Below are positions 1 through 7,751 of a stretch of 32,970 nt of DNA, one piece after another. The notes beneath the pieces were generated by a model. The model had not been told where the DNA came from. It saw only the letters and a program-made list of their open reading frames with translations, and made no database searches. Source of the stretch: Myxococcaceae bacterium (lineage in GTDB: Bacteria > Myxococcota > Myxococcia > Myxococcales > Myxococcaceae); assembly GCA_016926755.1 (NCBI GenBank), contig JAFGNZ010000227.1, positions 1 through 32,970 of the forward strand. The letters are read 5' to 3'. Position 1 is the first letter of the stretch. Every line of letters begins with the position of its first letter. The position numbers and the translations under genes were made by a program.

Positions 1-321
1 ATCCTCTGCGACGGCGAGCTCATCACCCGCGAGCACCTGCCGCCCGACATGGCTGGCAAGGCGCCCGAGCGCCACTCCTTCCGCCTGCCCTACGGCCTGT
101 CGCTCGACGCCGTGGAGCGCGAGTACATCCTCGGCAGCCTCCAGCGGAACGGGAACAACAAGGCCCGCACCGCCGAGATCCTCGGGGTGTCTGAAAAGAC
201 CCTCTACAACAAGCTCAACCGGTACGCCGCCGAGGCCCGCCAGCAGGGCCAGGTTGCTGGGGGGCTCCTGAAAGCCGCGGCAGGGGAGACAGGCGGATCC
301 GATGAGGCTGACGCCCGGTAG
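1..321 (+). CDS. C-terminal end of a sigma54-dependent (NtrC-family) response regulator, 5' partial
   Basis: The reading frame is open from base 1, so the gene begins before the window; about 106 residues are visible. The first codons (ILCDGELITREHLPPDM) match the linker after the AAA+ domain in NtrC-type enhancer-binding proteins, where the text usually runs 'G..I...dLP'. A Fis-type helix-turn-helix follows (VEREYILGSLQRNGNNKART, then AEILGVSEKTLYNKLNRY), which binds enhancer DNA upstream of sigma54 promoters. The final ~25 residues are Gly/Ala-rich and probably disordered. The receiver and ATPase domains are outside the window, so the input signal and targets cannot be read. The family call is firm; the subfamily is not. 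Confidence 0.9.
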   Translation: MLCDGELITREHLPPDMAGKAPERHSFRLPYGLSLDAVEREYILGSLQRNGNNKARTAEILGVSEKTLYNKLNRYAAEARQQGQVAGGLLKAAAGETGGSDEADAR

Positions 322-609
322 TCGACCCTCCAGGTAGGGATTCCGGCCCGGATTCCGCGCCTTTGGAGTTCCCGGCAGGCTGGCTCAAGGGCAGTCTAGC
401 GCGCCGCGTCAAAAATGCGTGCCTGCGCTGCAAAACCCGCGTCAACTCTTGACTTTTACCCTCCAGACGGGGGATTCTCGGGGCCTCTCTTACATGGGGT
501 TCCGGTACGAGCCATGACCTGGCTGGGGACTCCACCGCCTGATCCGCGGCTGTCTACGGATGGACGATTCGGAAAGCCGACGGGGGGCGTCAAGGAAGGC
601 CACGACGCA
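322..609. other. Intergenic region before the ArsA-like gene
   Basis: This stretch has no convincing gene. The ArsA-like frame is open upstream to base 415, but that part has neither ATPase homology nor a ribosome site. A possible promoter on the + strand is TTGACT at 449-454 followed 18 bases later by GATTCT; the second box is weak. The ribosome-binding site for the downstream gene is AAGGAAGG at about 592-599. Confidence 0.35.
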
Positions 610-2565
610 ATGAGCGATGCGCGAGTTCTTCACTTCTTCGGCGGCAAAGGCGGTGTCGGAAAGAGCACGTTGGCCGCAGCCTATGCGTTGAATCTTGCGG
701 ATGAGGCGCCCAAGGAGAAGGTGCTGCTCGTCTCGTTGGATCCGGCGCGTTCGCTGTCTGATCTGGTGAAGAAGAAACTGCTGGCCAAGCCCACCAAGCT
801 GGTGGCGGGCAAGGGCGAGGGCGGGCTGTACGCGGCGGAGCTGGAGCCCGCGGCGCTGCTCAAGCCGTTCGCCGCGAAGTACGTGCCCGCGCTGGAGAAG
901 GCGGCGGGCAAGGGCACCCACCTGTCCGAGGAGGAGCTCGGCAAGCTCTTCGCCCAGGCGGTGCCGGGGCTCGAGGAGCTGGTGAGCCTCTTCCACGTGC
1001 AGGAGCTGCTGGAGAGCAACGAGTTCGACCGCATCGTCGTGGACGCCTCGCCCACCAGCCACACGCTGCGCCTGTTCGATCTGCCGCAGGGCCTGCGCAA
1101 GTTCCTGGGCCTGGTGAAGAGCGGCGCGGAGAAGCCGGCCGCGGGCGCCAAGGGCAAGAAGGAGCCCGCCCCGGCCGAGGCGAGCTTCCTGGACGAGGTG
1201 GGCGCCAAGGCGGAGCGGCTGCTGGCGCTGATCAAGGACGGCACGCGCAGCGCGTTCCACCTGGTGGCGCTGGCCGAGCCGGTGCCCGAGGCGCAGACGC
1301 GCATGCTCTTCGCGCAGCTGCGCGAGCGCGGCATCCCCGTCACGGAGATCCTCGTCAACCAGGTGGAGGATCGGGACGGCTGTCCCGCGTGCCAGGGCCG
1401 CCGCGGCCTGCAGGCCCCCCACGTGCGCAAGTTCCAGGGGCTGGACAAGGCGGTGCCGGTGCACCTGGTGGCCAAGCGGGAGCTGGCCCCCCGCGGGCTG
1501 GACGGCCTCAAGAAGTTCGCCAAGGAGTGGTGCGGCGGCAAGGAGACCAAGCCGCTGGAGTTCTCCGCCGCCGAGGGCCCGCCGGCCCTGGTGCGTGCCC
1601 CCTCCATGCCGCCCATCGCCGCGCCGCCGCTGCCGCCCACGCGGCTCATCTTCTTCGTGGGGCAGGGCGGGGTGGGCAAGAGCTCCTGCGCCGCGGCCGC
1701 CGCGGTGACGCTGACGGAGAAGGAGGGGCCGGTGCTCCTCATCTCCACGGATCCGGCGCACTCGCTGTCGGACGTGCTGCAGAGCCGGCTGACCGACACC
1801 GAGACGCAGGTGAAGGGCACCAAGGGCCTGTACGCGCGCGAGCTGGACGTGAACGGCTGGTTCTCCGCCCTGCGCAAGCGCCTCAAGGAGAAGGCCGAGA
1901 AGGCCTTCGAGGGGGCGCCGAAGGCGGGGGACGTGCCGGCGGATCTGCTGGCGCTGCGCAACCTGCTGGAGTGCGCGCCCCCGGGTATCGACGAGCTGGC
2001 GGCGCTCTCCTGCCTCACGGACGCGCTGGTGCAGGAGCGCTTCAAGCGCATCGTCGTGGACCCGGCGCCGATGATCACCTCCATGCGCGTGGTGGAGCTG
2101 GTGGACACGGCCAAGGCGTGGCTGGGCGCGCTCCACGGGATCCTCGCGAAGTACAAGGCCAAGGGCCTGGGCGAGCTGGCCGATGACGTGGCCGCCATGC
2201 TCAAGCACGTGAAGCGCTTCGAGGAGGCGCTGGCCTCGCCCACCGAGTCGCGCTTCGTCGTCGTCACCCGCGGCGAGGATCTGGCGGCCTCGCGCACCGA
2301 GCGGCTGGTGGAGTACCTCAAGGAGAAGAAGCTCCAGGTGGAGCGGGTGCTCGTCAACCGCGTGGGCCCCAAGTCCACCTGCCCCAAGTGCGAGAACCGC
2401 CGCAAGCTGGAGCTGAACGCGGCCAAGGCCATCGAGAAGAAGATCGGCCTGCCCGTCACCATGGCGCCGGCGCTCGGCCGTCACCCGGCGGGCCTGCGCG
2501 AGCTGAAGGCGTTCCGCACCGCCTGGTACGCCCTGTCCGCCCCGGTGAAGATCAAGGCGGCCTGA
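610..2565 (+). CDS. Tandem-duplicated ArsA/Get3-family ATPase
   Basis: A 651-residue cytoplasmic P-loop ATPase of the ArsA/Get3 (SIMIBI) class, made of two fused halves. Half one has a deviant Walker A (GGKGGVGKST, residues 11-20), an A-loop-like LDPARSLSD and a switch motif PTSHTLR. Half two repeats this with GQGGVGKSS (from about residue 351), TDPAHSLSD and DPAPMITSMR. Each half carries a CPxC pair (C258/C261 and C591/C594), the position of the zinc-binding CxxC of Get3 homodimers. The arsenite-binding cysteine context of E. coli ArsA is not evident and no arsenic-resistance gene is nearby. I therefore infer a Get3-like pseudodimer for client-protein handling or redox chaperoning rather than arsenite export. 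The start at 610 is chosen because AAGGAAGG lies about 10 bases upstream and homology begins there. Confidence 0.85.
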   Translation: MSDARVLHFFGGKGGVGKSTLAAAYALNLADEAPKEKVLLVSLDPARSLSDLVKKKLLAKPTKLVAGKGEGGLYAAELEPAALLKPFAAKYVPALEKAAGKGTHLSEEELGKLFAQAVPGLEELVSLFHVQELLESNEFDRIVVDASPTSHTLRLFDLPQGLRKFLGLVKSGAEKPAAGAKGKKEPAPAEASFLDEVGAKAERLLALIKDGTRSAFHLVALAEPVPEAQTRMLFAQLRERGIPVTEILVNQVEDRDGCPACQGRRGLQAPHVRKFQGLDKAVPVHLVAKRELAPRGLDGLKKFAKEWCGGKETKPLEFSAAEGPPALVRAPSMPPIAAPPLPPTRLIFFVGQGGVGKSSCAAAAAVTLTEKEGPVLLISTDPAHSLSDVLQSRLTDTETQVKGTKGLYARELDVNGWFSALRKRLKEKAEKAFEGAPKAGDVPADLLALRNLLECAPPGIDELAALSCLTDALVQERFKRIVVDPAPMITSMRVVELVDTAKAWLGALHGILAKYKAKGLGELADDVAAMLKHVKRFEEALASPTESRFVVVTRGEDLAASRTERLVEYLKEKKLQVERVLVNRVGPKSTCPKCENRRKLELNAAKAIEKKIGLPVTMAPALGRHPAGLRELKAFRTAWYALSAPVKIKAA

Positions 2566-2682
2566 TCAGGCCTCGCACTCCGAGGGGGAGTCGGTGAAGG
2601 CGCCGAGCTCCCCCACGCTCAGCACGCACTGGGGGCTGAGCGAGCCGCGCTGCTCCGCGGGTGGAGCGGCATGGGCGCGCAT
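2566..2682 (-). CDS. Candidate small gene antisense to the arsA-accA gap (38 residues)
   Basis: A 38-codon ORF on the minus strand whose TGA stop directly abuts the TGA stop of the ArsA-like gene. The peptide runs MRAHAAPPAEQRGS, then LSPQCVLSVGELGAF, then TDSPSECEA, with two cysteines and an acidic C-terminus. The sign of coding is codon use: from the eighth codon to the stop, every sense codon ends in G or C (31 in a row), as in the surrounding real genes. There is no clear ribosome site before the ATG at 2682, so the start is uncertain. I recognise no family; a secreted peptide or peptide precursor is possible but only a guess. Confidence 0.4.
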   Translation of the reverse strand: MRAHAAPPAEQRGSLSPQCVLSVGELGAFTDSPSECEA

Positions 2683-2763
2683 TCTACGCAGCGCGTAACA
2701 CAGGGAGGGTGCGAAGAGGCTTGTGCGTTGAAAGCCCCCGGGGGCAGGTGCTAGGTCGGCCCC

Positions 2764-3732
<969 letters not shown>

Positions 3733-3745
3733 GAGAGGGGGGCGC

Positions 3746-4435
3746 GTGAGGCCTTTCATCGTCGCCATCGACGGGCCGGCGGGCGCTGGCAAGTCCACCG
3801 TCTCCAAGCTGCTGGCGCGGCGGCTCGGGTTCGCGCTGGTGGACACGGGCGCCATCTACCGCTGCGTGGCGCTCATGGCCCGGCGCGAGGGCATCGCCTC
3901 GGATGACGACGCGCGGCTGGGCGAACTGCTCGGGCGCATCCACATCCACTTCCAGGTGGTGGGCGAGGAGAACCACGTCTTCCTGGACGGGCAGGACGTG
4001 TCCTCGGAGATCCGCACGCCGGAGATCTCCATGGGCGCCTCGCAGGTGTCGAGCCGCCCGGTGGTGCGCGCGGGGCTGCTGGCGCTGCAGCGGCGGCTGG
4101 CGCTGGAGGCGGAGAAGGGCGCCATCCTCGAGGGGCGCGATATTGGCACGGTGGTGTTCCCGGACGCGGACGCCAAGTTCTTCCTGGAGGCCTCGCCCGA
4201 GGTGCGCGCCCGGCGCCGCTTCGAGGAGCTGTTCCAGAAGGGCGTGGAGAGCTCGCTCGAGGACGTGCTGACGGATCAGACCAAGCGGGACAGGGACGAC
4301 TCGGCGCGCGCGGTGGCGCCGCTGAAGGCCGCCGAGGACGCCGTGCGCATGGACTCCAGCTCCATGCCCTTGTCCGAGGTGGTGCACGCGCTGGAGCAGG
4401 AGATCCAGCGCCGGCTGGCCCTGCGCGGGGAGTAG
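3746..4435 (+). CDS. cmk: Cytidylate kinase
   Basis: Cmk (229 residues; E. coli 227) phosphorylates CMP and dCMP with ATP in pyrimidine salvage and nucleotide turnover. Motifs in order: P-loop GPAGAGKST near the N-terminus, DTGAIYR in the NMP-binding region, LEGRDIGTVVFPDA, and the lid/arginine region RDRDDSARAVAPLKAAEDAV. I choose the GTG at 3746 because a purine-rich ribosome site (GAGAGAGGGGGG, 3731-3742) lies just before it and the protein then begins RPFIVAIDGPAG as in homologues; an upstream in-frame ATG lies inside accA. It sits 13 bases after accA, and its stop marks the last housekeeping codon before the accessory island. Confidence 0.96.
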   Translation: MRPFIVAIDGPAGAGKSTVSKLLARRLGFALVDTGAIYRCVALMARREGIASDDDARLGELLGRIHIHFQVVGEENHVFLDGQDVSSEIRTPEISMGASQVSSRPVVRAGLLALQRRLALEAEKGAILEGRDIGTVVFPDADAKFFLEASPEVRARRRFEELFQKGVESSLEDVLTDQTKRDRDDSARAVAPLKAAEDAVRMDSSSMPLSEVVHALEQEIQRRLALRGE

Positions 4436-4453
4436 CCTTGCGTGCGGGCCCGG

Positions 4454-5017
4454 TCACGTCTTGCCAGGAGAACCACCGTCTGGCGCTGTAGGCAGCGGTG
4501 TCGGGTGTGAAGGCGCCAGAGGGGTCCCCCCATCGTGCTGCTCCAGTGCAGTGCCCTGATGACCGGCATCGGGCAGTTGGAGGTTTGAGTCCCCCTCGGG
4601 TTCCGCGCCAATGAGGCGGCGCAGGATCCTGCCATCGATGCTGATTGCATACTTTGCACCGGTATCTACCGACACGTACTGCGAGCCGCAGTGCTCGAGG
4701 TCTTCAATAATGCGGACAAAGATGATGTCGCCCTGACGAATGACACGGTAGCGATATGCCTCCTGCCGGTCCCAACATGGCTGGGACGCATCTCCTGGGG
4801 GCAGGAAATCGTTCGCGGCAATCATGATGGCTCTCAGCACAACGCCGTCCAACTCAGAGGGCGCACCTCCTGCCCCGACGTCAACAGCAGCGCTCGCAAA
4901 GAAAGAGGGAAACACGATCGAGGTGTCATTCTCCACCAAGACCGGGCGTGGACGATGCGGCCATGCGCAGCTCGCGGACACCACAACAACCCACCAGACA
5001 GGAATTCTCGTCTTCAT
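4454..5017 (-). CDS. Putative lipoprotein of unknown function, last gene of the Pycsar-linked cluster
   Basis: An 187-residue protein with an N-terminal export signal (MKTRIPVWWVVVVSASC); the SASC segment is an acceptable lipobox, so it is probably lipid-anchored outside the cytoplasm. I recognise no domain. The middle contains a compact region (AYRYRVIRQGDIIFVRIIED) with alternating hydrophobic residues suggesting beta strands, and the last ~50 residues are Pro/Gly/Thr-rich and likely disordered. An AGAGG ribosome site precedes the ATG. It starts 39 bases after the JAMM lipoprotein on the same strand and the two look co-transcribed. Codon use is less GC-biased than in accA or cmk, fitting an acquired segment. 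It may be the partner or immunity protein of the upstream lipoprotein; this is inference. Confidence 0.6.
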   Translation of the reverse strand: MKTRIPVWWVVVVSASCAWPHRPRPVLVENDTSIVFPSFFASAAVDVGAGGAPSELDGVVLRAIMIAANDFLPPGDASQPCWDRQEAYRYRVIRQGDIIFVRIIEDLEHCGSQYVSVDTGAKYAISIDGRILRRLIGAEPEGDSNLQLPDAGHQGTALEQHDGGTPLAPSHPTPLPTAPDGGSPGKT

Positions 5018-5056
5018 GGCACCTCTTCTGTCCGTGTTTCAGCCACGGTTGAGCAT

Positions 5057-5797
5057 TCATTCCGGCTCGAAGTTGAACTCCTGCTCATTGAGCCAGGTGA
5101 CGGTGCCAGCCTTCTCCTGCTGCCACCTGCCTTCATCGTCTCGCGTCCAGCGCATCACCCAAGAGTTGCCCCAGCTATATTCATAAAAGCCATCACACAT
5201 GGCGGCAGAAGACCGGTAGGAATTCGCAAAGAACGCGATGACTCCGACCGGAATCCTTCCTTCCTTCGTGTCAACAAACGGCCCATGAAGTCTCGCAATC
5301 TTGATAACGGCGCCAATATCCTCTTCGGAAAGATTGGTTGGAGTGGCTGGGTGATTGTGCACGAAGTAGAGGTATCGGAGGCTGCGTGGCGGATATCGGG
5401 CGTCATCGACGAATGCTGGTGCTCTACATCGCCGCTCGTGCTGCTTCCTGGGGGGAACAGGGCCGGTGCTCTCCACCAACATGCTCAGTTCATATTTGTC
5501 GTCTGGAGTATAATACAGCCATGCGCAGTACTCTTTGGTGTTACGCCAGCGCAGGTCGAAATGCATGTCGTCCTCGCGCCCCGCACTTGCATCTTGTTGT
5601 GAGAAGATGAGCGAGCACGCGGAACTCAGCGCGTCCAGGCGCGAAACGAATGGGCCAAAATTCGGCATTGGCCCGCTCAGGCTCTTCGGAAAATTCTTGG
5701 GGTCAGGGCGCAGAACGCCGGGCGGAGGAGGGGTCGGCGTGCAACCCAGGACTGCAATGATGAGGAACAACCAAGGTGACTGCCCTCTTGAAAGCAT
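5057..5797 (-). CDS. Lipoprotein with a complete JAMM/MPN metalloprotease motif
   Basis: A 246-residue protein with a lipoprotein signal (hydrophobic LFLIIAVLG, lipobox cysteine C19) followed by a Pro-rich linker. The body carries the JAMM zinc signature: H147-N-H149-P, S157 and D160 fit HxHP(x6)Sxx D, i.e. HxH followed by ten residues and Asp. E89 in KEYCAWLYY is placed as the JAMM glutamate at the first strand. JAMM proteins are zinc isopeptidases or peptidases; DUF4329-type domains and RadC share the fold. Its start is 13 bases after the stop of the cyclase gene, same strand, so co-transcription is likely. Cytoplasmic JAMM proteases (Cap3) occur in CBASS, but a surface-anchored one beside a cyclase is unusual. 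Enzyme activity and any role in defence are inferred. Confidence 0.7.
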   Translation of the reverse strand: MLSRGQSPWLFLIIAVLGCTPTPPPPGVLRPDPKNFPKSLSGPMPNFGPFVSRLDALSSACSLIFSQQDASAGREDDMHFDLRWRNTKEYCAWLYYTPDDKYELSMLVESTGPVPPRKQHERRCRAPAFVDDARYPPRSLRYLYFVHNHPATPTNLSEEDIGAVIKIARLHGPFVDTKEGRIPVGVIAFFANSYRSSAAMCDGFYEYSWGNSWVMRWTRDDEGRWQQEKAGTVTWLNEQEFNFEPE

Positions 5798-5810
5798 GGG
5801 TTCCCCATGA

Positions 5811-6509
5811 TCAGATCGTCCAAGTCCACGATGACCTATATACGGTTATGTTCTTGGCGGACCAAGTTCTTGCTTCCCACATTAGGCTTTTGTTGGACCC
5901 GCCATACTTTGCCTCGTCAGCCAGCGCATCGTAAACATCCTTCGTTATCCATGAAGCGTATGAGCCGTCGCGGAGTGAGCAAAGTTTTGCAGCATAATTG
6001 GCTGCGCGGCCAACCCATACAAGATCGTTTGAACCTCGAATCCCAGTGCGAGCCACGAACAGTTCGCTCGTATCTATTCCTACCGACTGTCTTACTTCGT
6101 AAGTGGAGTCCCGATGCTGGGCCCTGATTGCTGGGTTTATAATCTCGCGTACTGCATAATTGATCTTGAGCGCGCAACGAGCAGCTGAAGTGTTTTTAGT
6201 GCTCCCTAGAAACACCCCCATTACGCGATCGCCGTCGAATGCCGTGATTTCTCCGCCTTCAATTCTGATTATTTTTGAGGCGCATAGTAGATAAGCTTTG
6301 TAAATCTCTGCGGCAAAGTGCTTCTTGTAATTGTCTACTAGGTTGGTGGATTCTGCAAGATCGGCATAAAGAACCGTGGCATTCAGCGTTACTGCGTCGT
6401 TGCCTAGATTGACATCCGTTGGGTCTGGGACTTGCTGTCCCTCTCGGGCTGCCCACTGCGTCGCAAAGATATTCGAGACATTTGAATATAGGTCGTCCTT
6501 TAATCCCAT
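5811..6509 (-). CDS. pycC: Class III pyrimidine nucleotide cyclase of a Pycsar system
   Basis: A 232-residue stand-alone class III nucleotidyl cyclase domain. The two metal-binding aspartates are present: D50 in LYADLAEST and D94 in FDGDRVMGVF. The glycine/asparagine helix VGRAANYAAKL supplies N171, while the usual arginine four residues later is K175. The two residues that recognise adenine in true adenylate cyclases are replaced (Lys by A90, Asp by V164), as expected for an enzyme using CTP or UTP. In Pycsar (known family) such cyclases make cCMP or cUMP on phage infection. The effector gene ends 27 bases upstream, and a GGAGA ribosome site precedes this ATG. Which pyrimidine is used cannot be read here. 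A housekeeping adenylate cyclase is the alternative; the neighbour argues against it. Confidence 0.85.
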   Translation of the reverse strand: MGLKDDLYSNVSNIFATQWAAREGQQVPDPTDVNLGNDAVTLNATVLYADLAESTNLVDNYKKHFAAEIYKAYLLCASKIIRIEGGEITAFDGDRVMGVFLGSTKNTSAARCALKINYAVREIINPAIRAQHRDSTYEVRQSVGIDTSELFVARTGIRGSNDLVWVGRAANYAAKLCSLRDGSYASWITKDVYDALADEAKYGGSNKSLMWEARTWSAKNITVYRSSWTWTI

Positions 6510-6536
6510 GATCTTGTCTCCAGCGGGATGATGTTC

Positions 6537-7445
6537 TTACCTGACGCCTAGTGAGTTGATTGCGGCTTCGAGTTCCGTGCAGACGCTCCCCATTAGCACT
6601 GTCCGGTTGGCGTCCTCTTTGACGATGTAGGTGATGGGGGTAATGCCAAGGAGATCGCTTGGTATCTTGAGATCGCCCCGCGCATCTTTGACAATGAACG
6701 CACGTTCATGTGAGAGCCCTCCCATGAATAGGCCCAGTTCAAAGATGACATTATCTCTGGGGGCTTGTTGTTCAGTGCCGCGACTGGCGACTTTGTCGTC
6801 AGGTCCAAATACGAATACAGCAAAATCGCATTCGTTGACTTGAGAGAGAAGGCTGTTGACAGTGGTCCCCGAGGGGCCAAATATGCCATCTGTCCAAATG
6901 CGCACCTCAATGGGAGTGTGCTTCAATCCAAGCTGGATTTCCTTGGCCACTGGCAACCCTTCGACCGAGCAGCCTGTGAATAAGATCGGATGAGGATTGG
7001 GCGGACGAAGGAATCTGCTTCGGTCTCTGAGTCTATCTGCTACAATAATGGCCAAATCCTTCCAGATAATAGGATGTTTGCTAGATACATCAAAGAAGTC
7101 TCTCTCGAGTATTTGGAGGGCAACAGTGGTCCCCATTGCTGTAACTGTTGCTGAACGCGGGGCCGCAGGATCGAGCAGTGCCATCTCTCCCACGCACTCT
7201 TTCGCTTTGCGTGTGGCGACAACTCTCTTGTTGACTTGGATTGCAACCTCCCCTTGAAGAATGAAGTAGAGGCAGTTCTCACCTTCGCCCTGCTTTATTA
7301 GTGATGTACCTGCTGCAAACTCCAGAAGAATTCCCTTTTCCGCGAAGGCTGTTATCAGATCATGGTCGCGTCCTAGTAGTGGCTGTTGCCTGAGCGCTTC
7401 TACCAATAGTCGCTTGCCTGCCTCTCCCTCAAACCGCTCTTTCAT
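6537..7445 (-). CDS. pycTIR: Pycsar effector: cyclic-nucleotide-binding domain fused to a TIR-like domain
   Basis: A 302-residue two-domain protein without signal or membrane segments. Residues ~20-145 form a CRP-type cyclic-nucleotide-binding domain with the phosphate-binding cassette VGEMALLDPAAPRSATV (E87 and R97 conserved). Residues ~150-275 form a TIR-like (CAP12-type) domain starting ILFTGCSVEGLPVA, with FAVFVFGPDD and RDNVIFELGLFMGGL; E236 in the latter is the likely catalytic glutamate for NAD+ cleavage. By analogy with known PycTIR proteins, cUMP or cCMP made by the downstream cyclase binds the first domain and activates NAD+ depletion, stopping growth of the infected cell. The ribosome site AGGAG lies 8 bases before the ATG. 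It appears to be the first gene of the cluster. No residue expected for activity is missing. Confidence 0.87.
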   Translation of the reverse strand: MKERFEGEAGKRLLVEALRQQPLLGRDHDLITAFAEKGILLEFAAGTSLIKQGEGENCLYFILQGEVAIQVNKRVVATRKAKECVGEMALLDPAAPRSATVTAMGTTVALQILERDFFDVSSKHPIIWKDLAIIVADRLRDRSRFLRPPNPHPILFTGCSVEGLPVAKEIQLGLKHTPIEVRIWTDGIFGPSGTTVNSLLSQVNECDFAVFVFGPDDKVASRGTEQQAPRDNVIFELGLFMGGLSHERAFIVKDARGDLKIPSDLLGITPITYIVKEDANRTVLMGSVCTELEAAINSLGVR

Positions 7446-7751
7446 TGTCAGTCTCCTGCTTTATGGAGCGTAGGGCACTGATCGGCCTGAGGTCTACAGG
7501 TTCCGGTACTTGGCAACTGGGTCGACGCTGACAGTACCACCCAGTAGATAGAGGTTGAGGAGATAGTCCGCGCAAGGAGCACGCGGGGCGACCTGTCCTA
7601 TTGATGATCACCAAAAGACCGGAAGTCTGGTCATGGTCGGTTTGGGGTCTTGACAGTCACTTGGCGCTCTTAGGGCCATCTCGGTAGGCTCACTCCTGTC
7701 AGCCTGATCCTCGGGTGAGGAGGTTCCGGGGCGCCCCACCGAAACAGGCGT
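7446..7751. other. Intergenic region upstream of the Pycsar cluster
   Basis: This region must hold the promoter of the Pycsar operon (reading left) and the 3' end of the repeat-protein gene. It contains the left inverted-repeat copy (7662-7726) and a short inverted repeat GGTACT...AGTACC near 7500-7540 that could be an operator. A TTGACA at 7650-7655 on the + strand has no acceptable -10 box. A 61-codon ORF on the minus strand overlaps the effector start and has no sign of being real. Confidence 0.35.
7662..7726 (+). repeat. Left copy of an inverted ~65-bp repeat flanking the repeat-protein gene
   Basis: This 65-bp stretch matches, in reverse complement, the segment at 9279-9344. The inner 26 bases (7701-7726) agree at 24 of 26 positions, and the outer part keeps TGGCGC, ATCTC and GTAGGC blocks in the same order with one or two small gaps. 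It lies 25 bases beyond the stop of the minus-strand gene at 7752. Together the copies bracket that gene like terminal inverted repeats, though no transposase is present. Confidence 0.65.

Noticed and set aside
490-2484. Long minus-strand ORF opposite the ArsA-like gene
   Set aside because: Composition (Arg, Leu, His, Gln-rich, no domain) is that of a shadow frame; the plus-strand ATPase has clear motifs.
610-2565. Arsenite efflux ATPase ArsA
   Set aside because: No arsB, arsC or arsR nearby and the cysteines are Get3-like CPxC pairs; kept only as a family name.
7429-7614. 61-codon minus-strand ORF overlapping the effector start
   Set aside because: No ribosome site, codon use not coding-like, and it lies in the expected promoter region.
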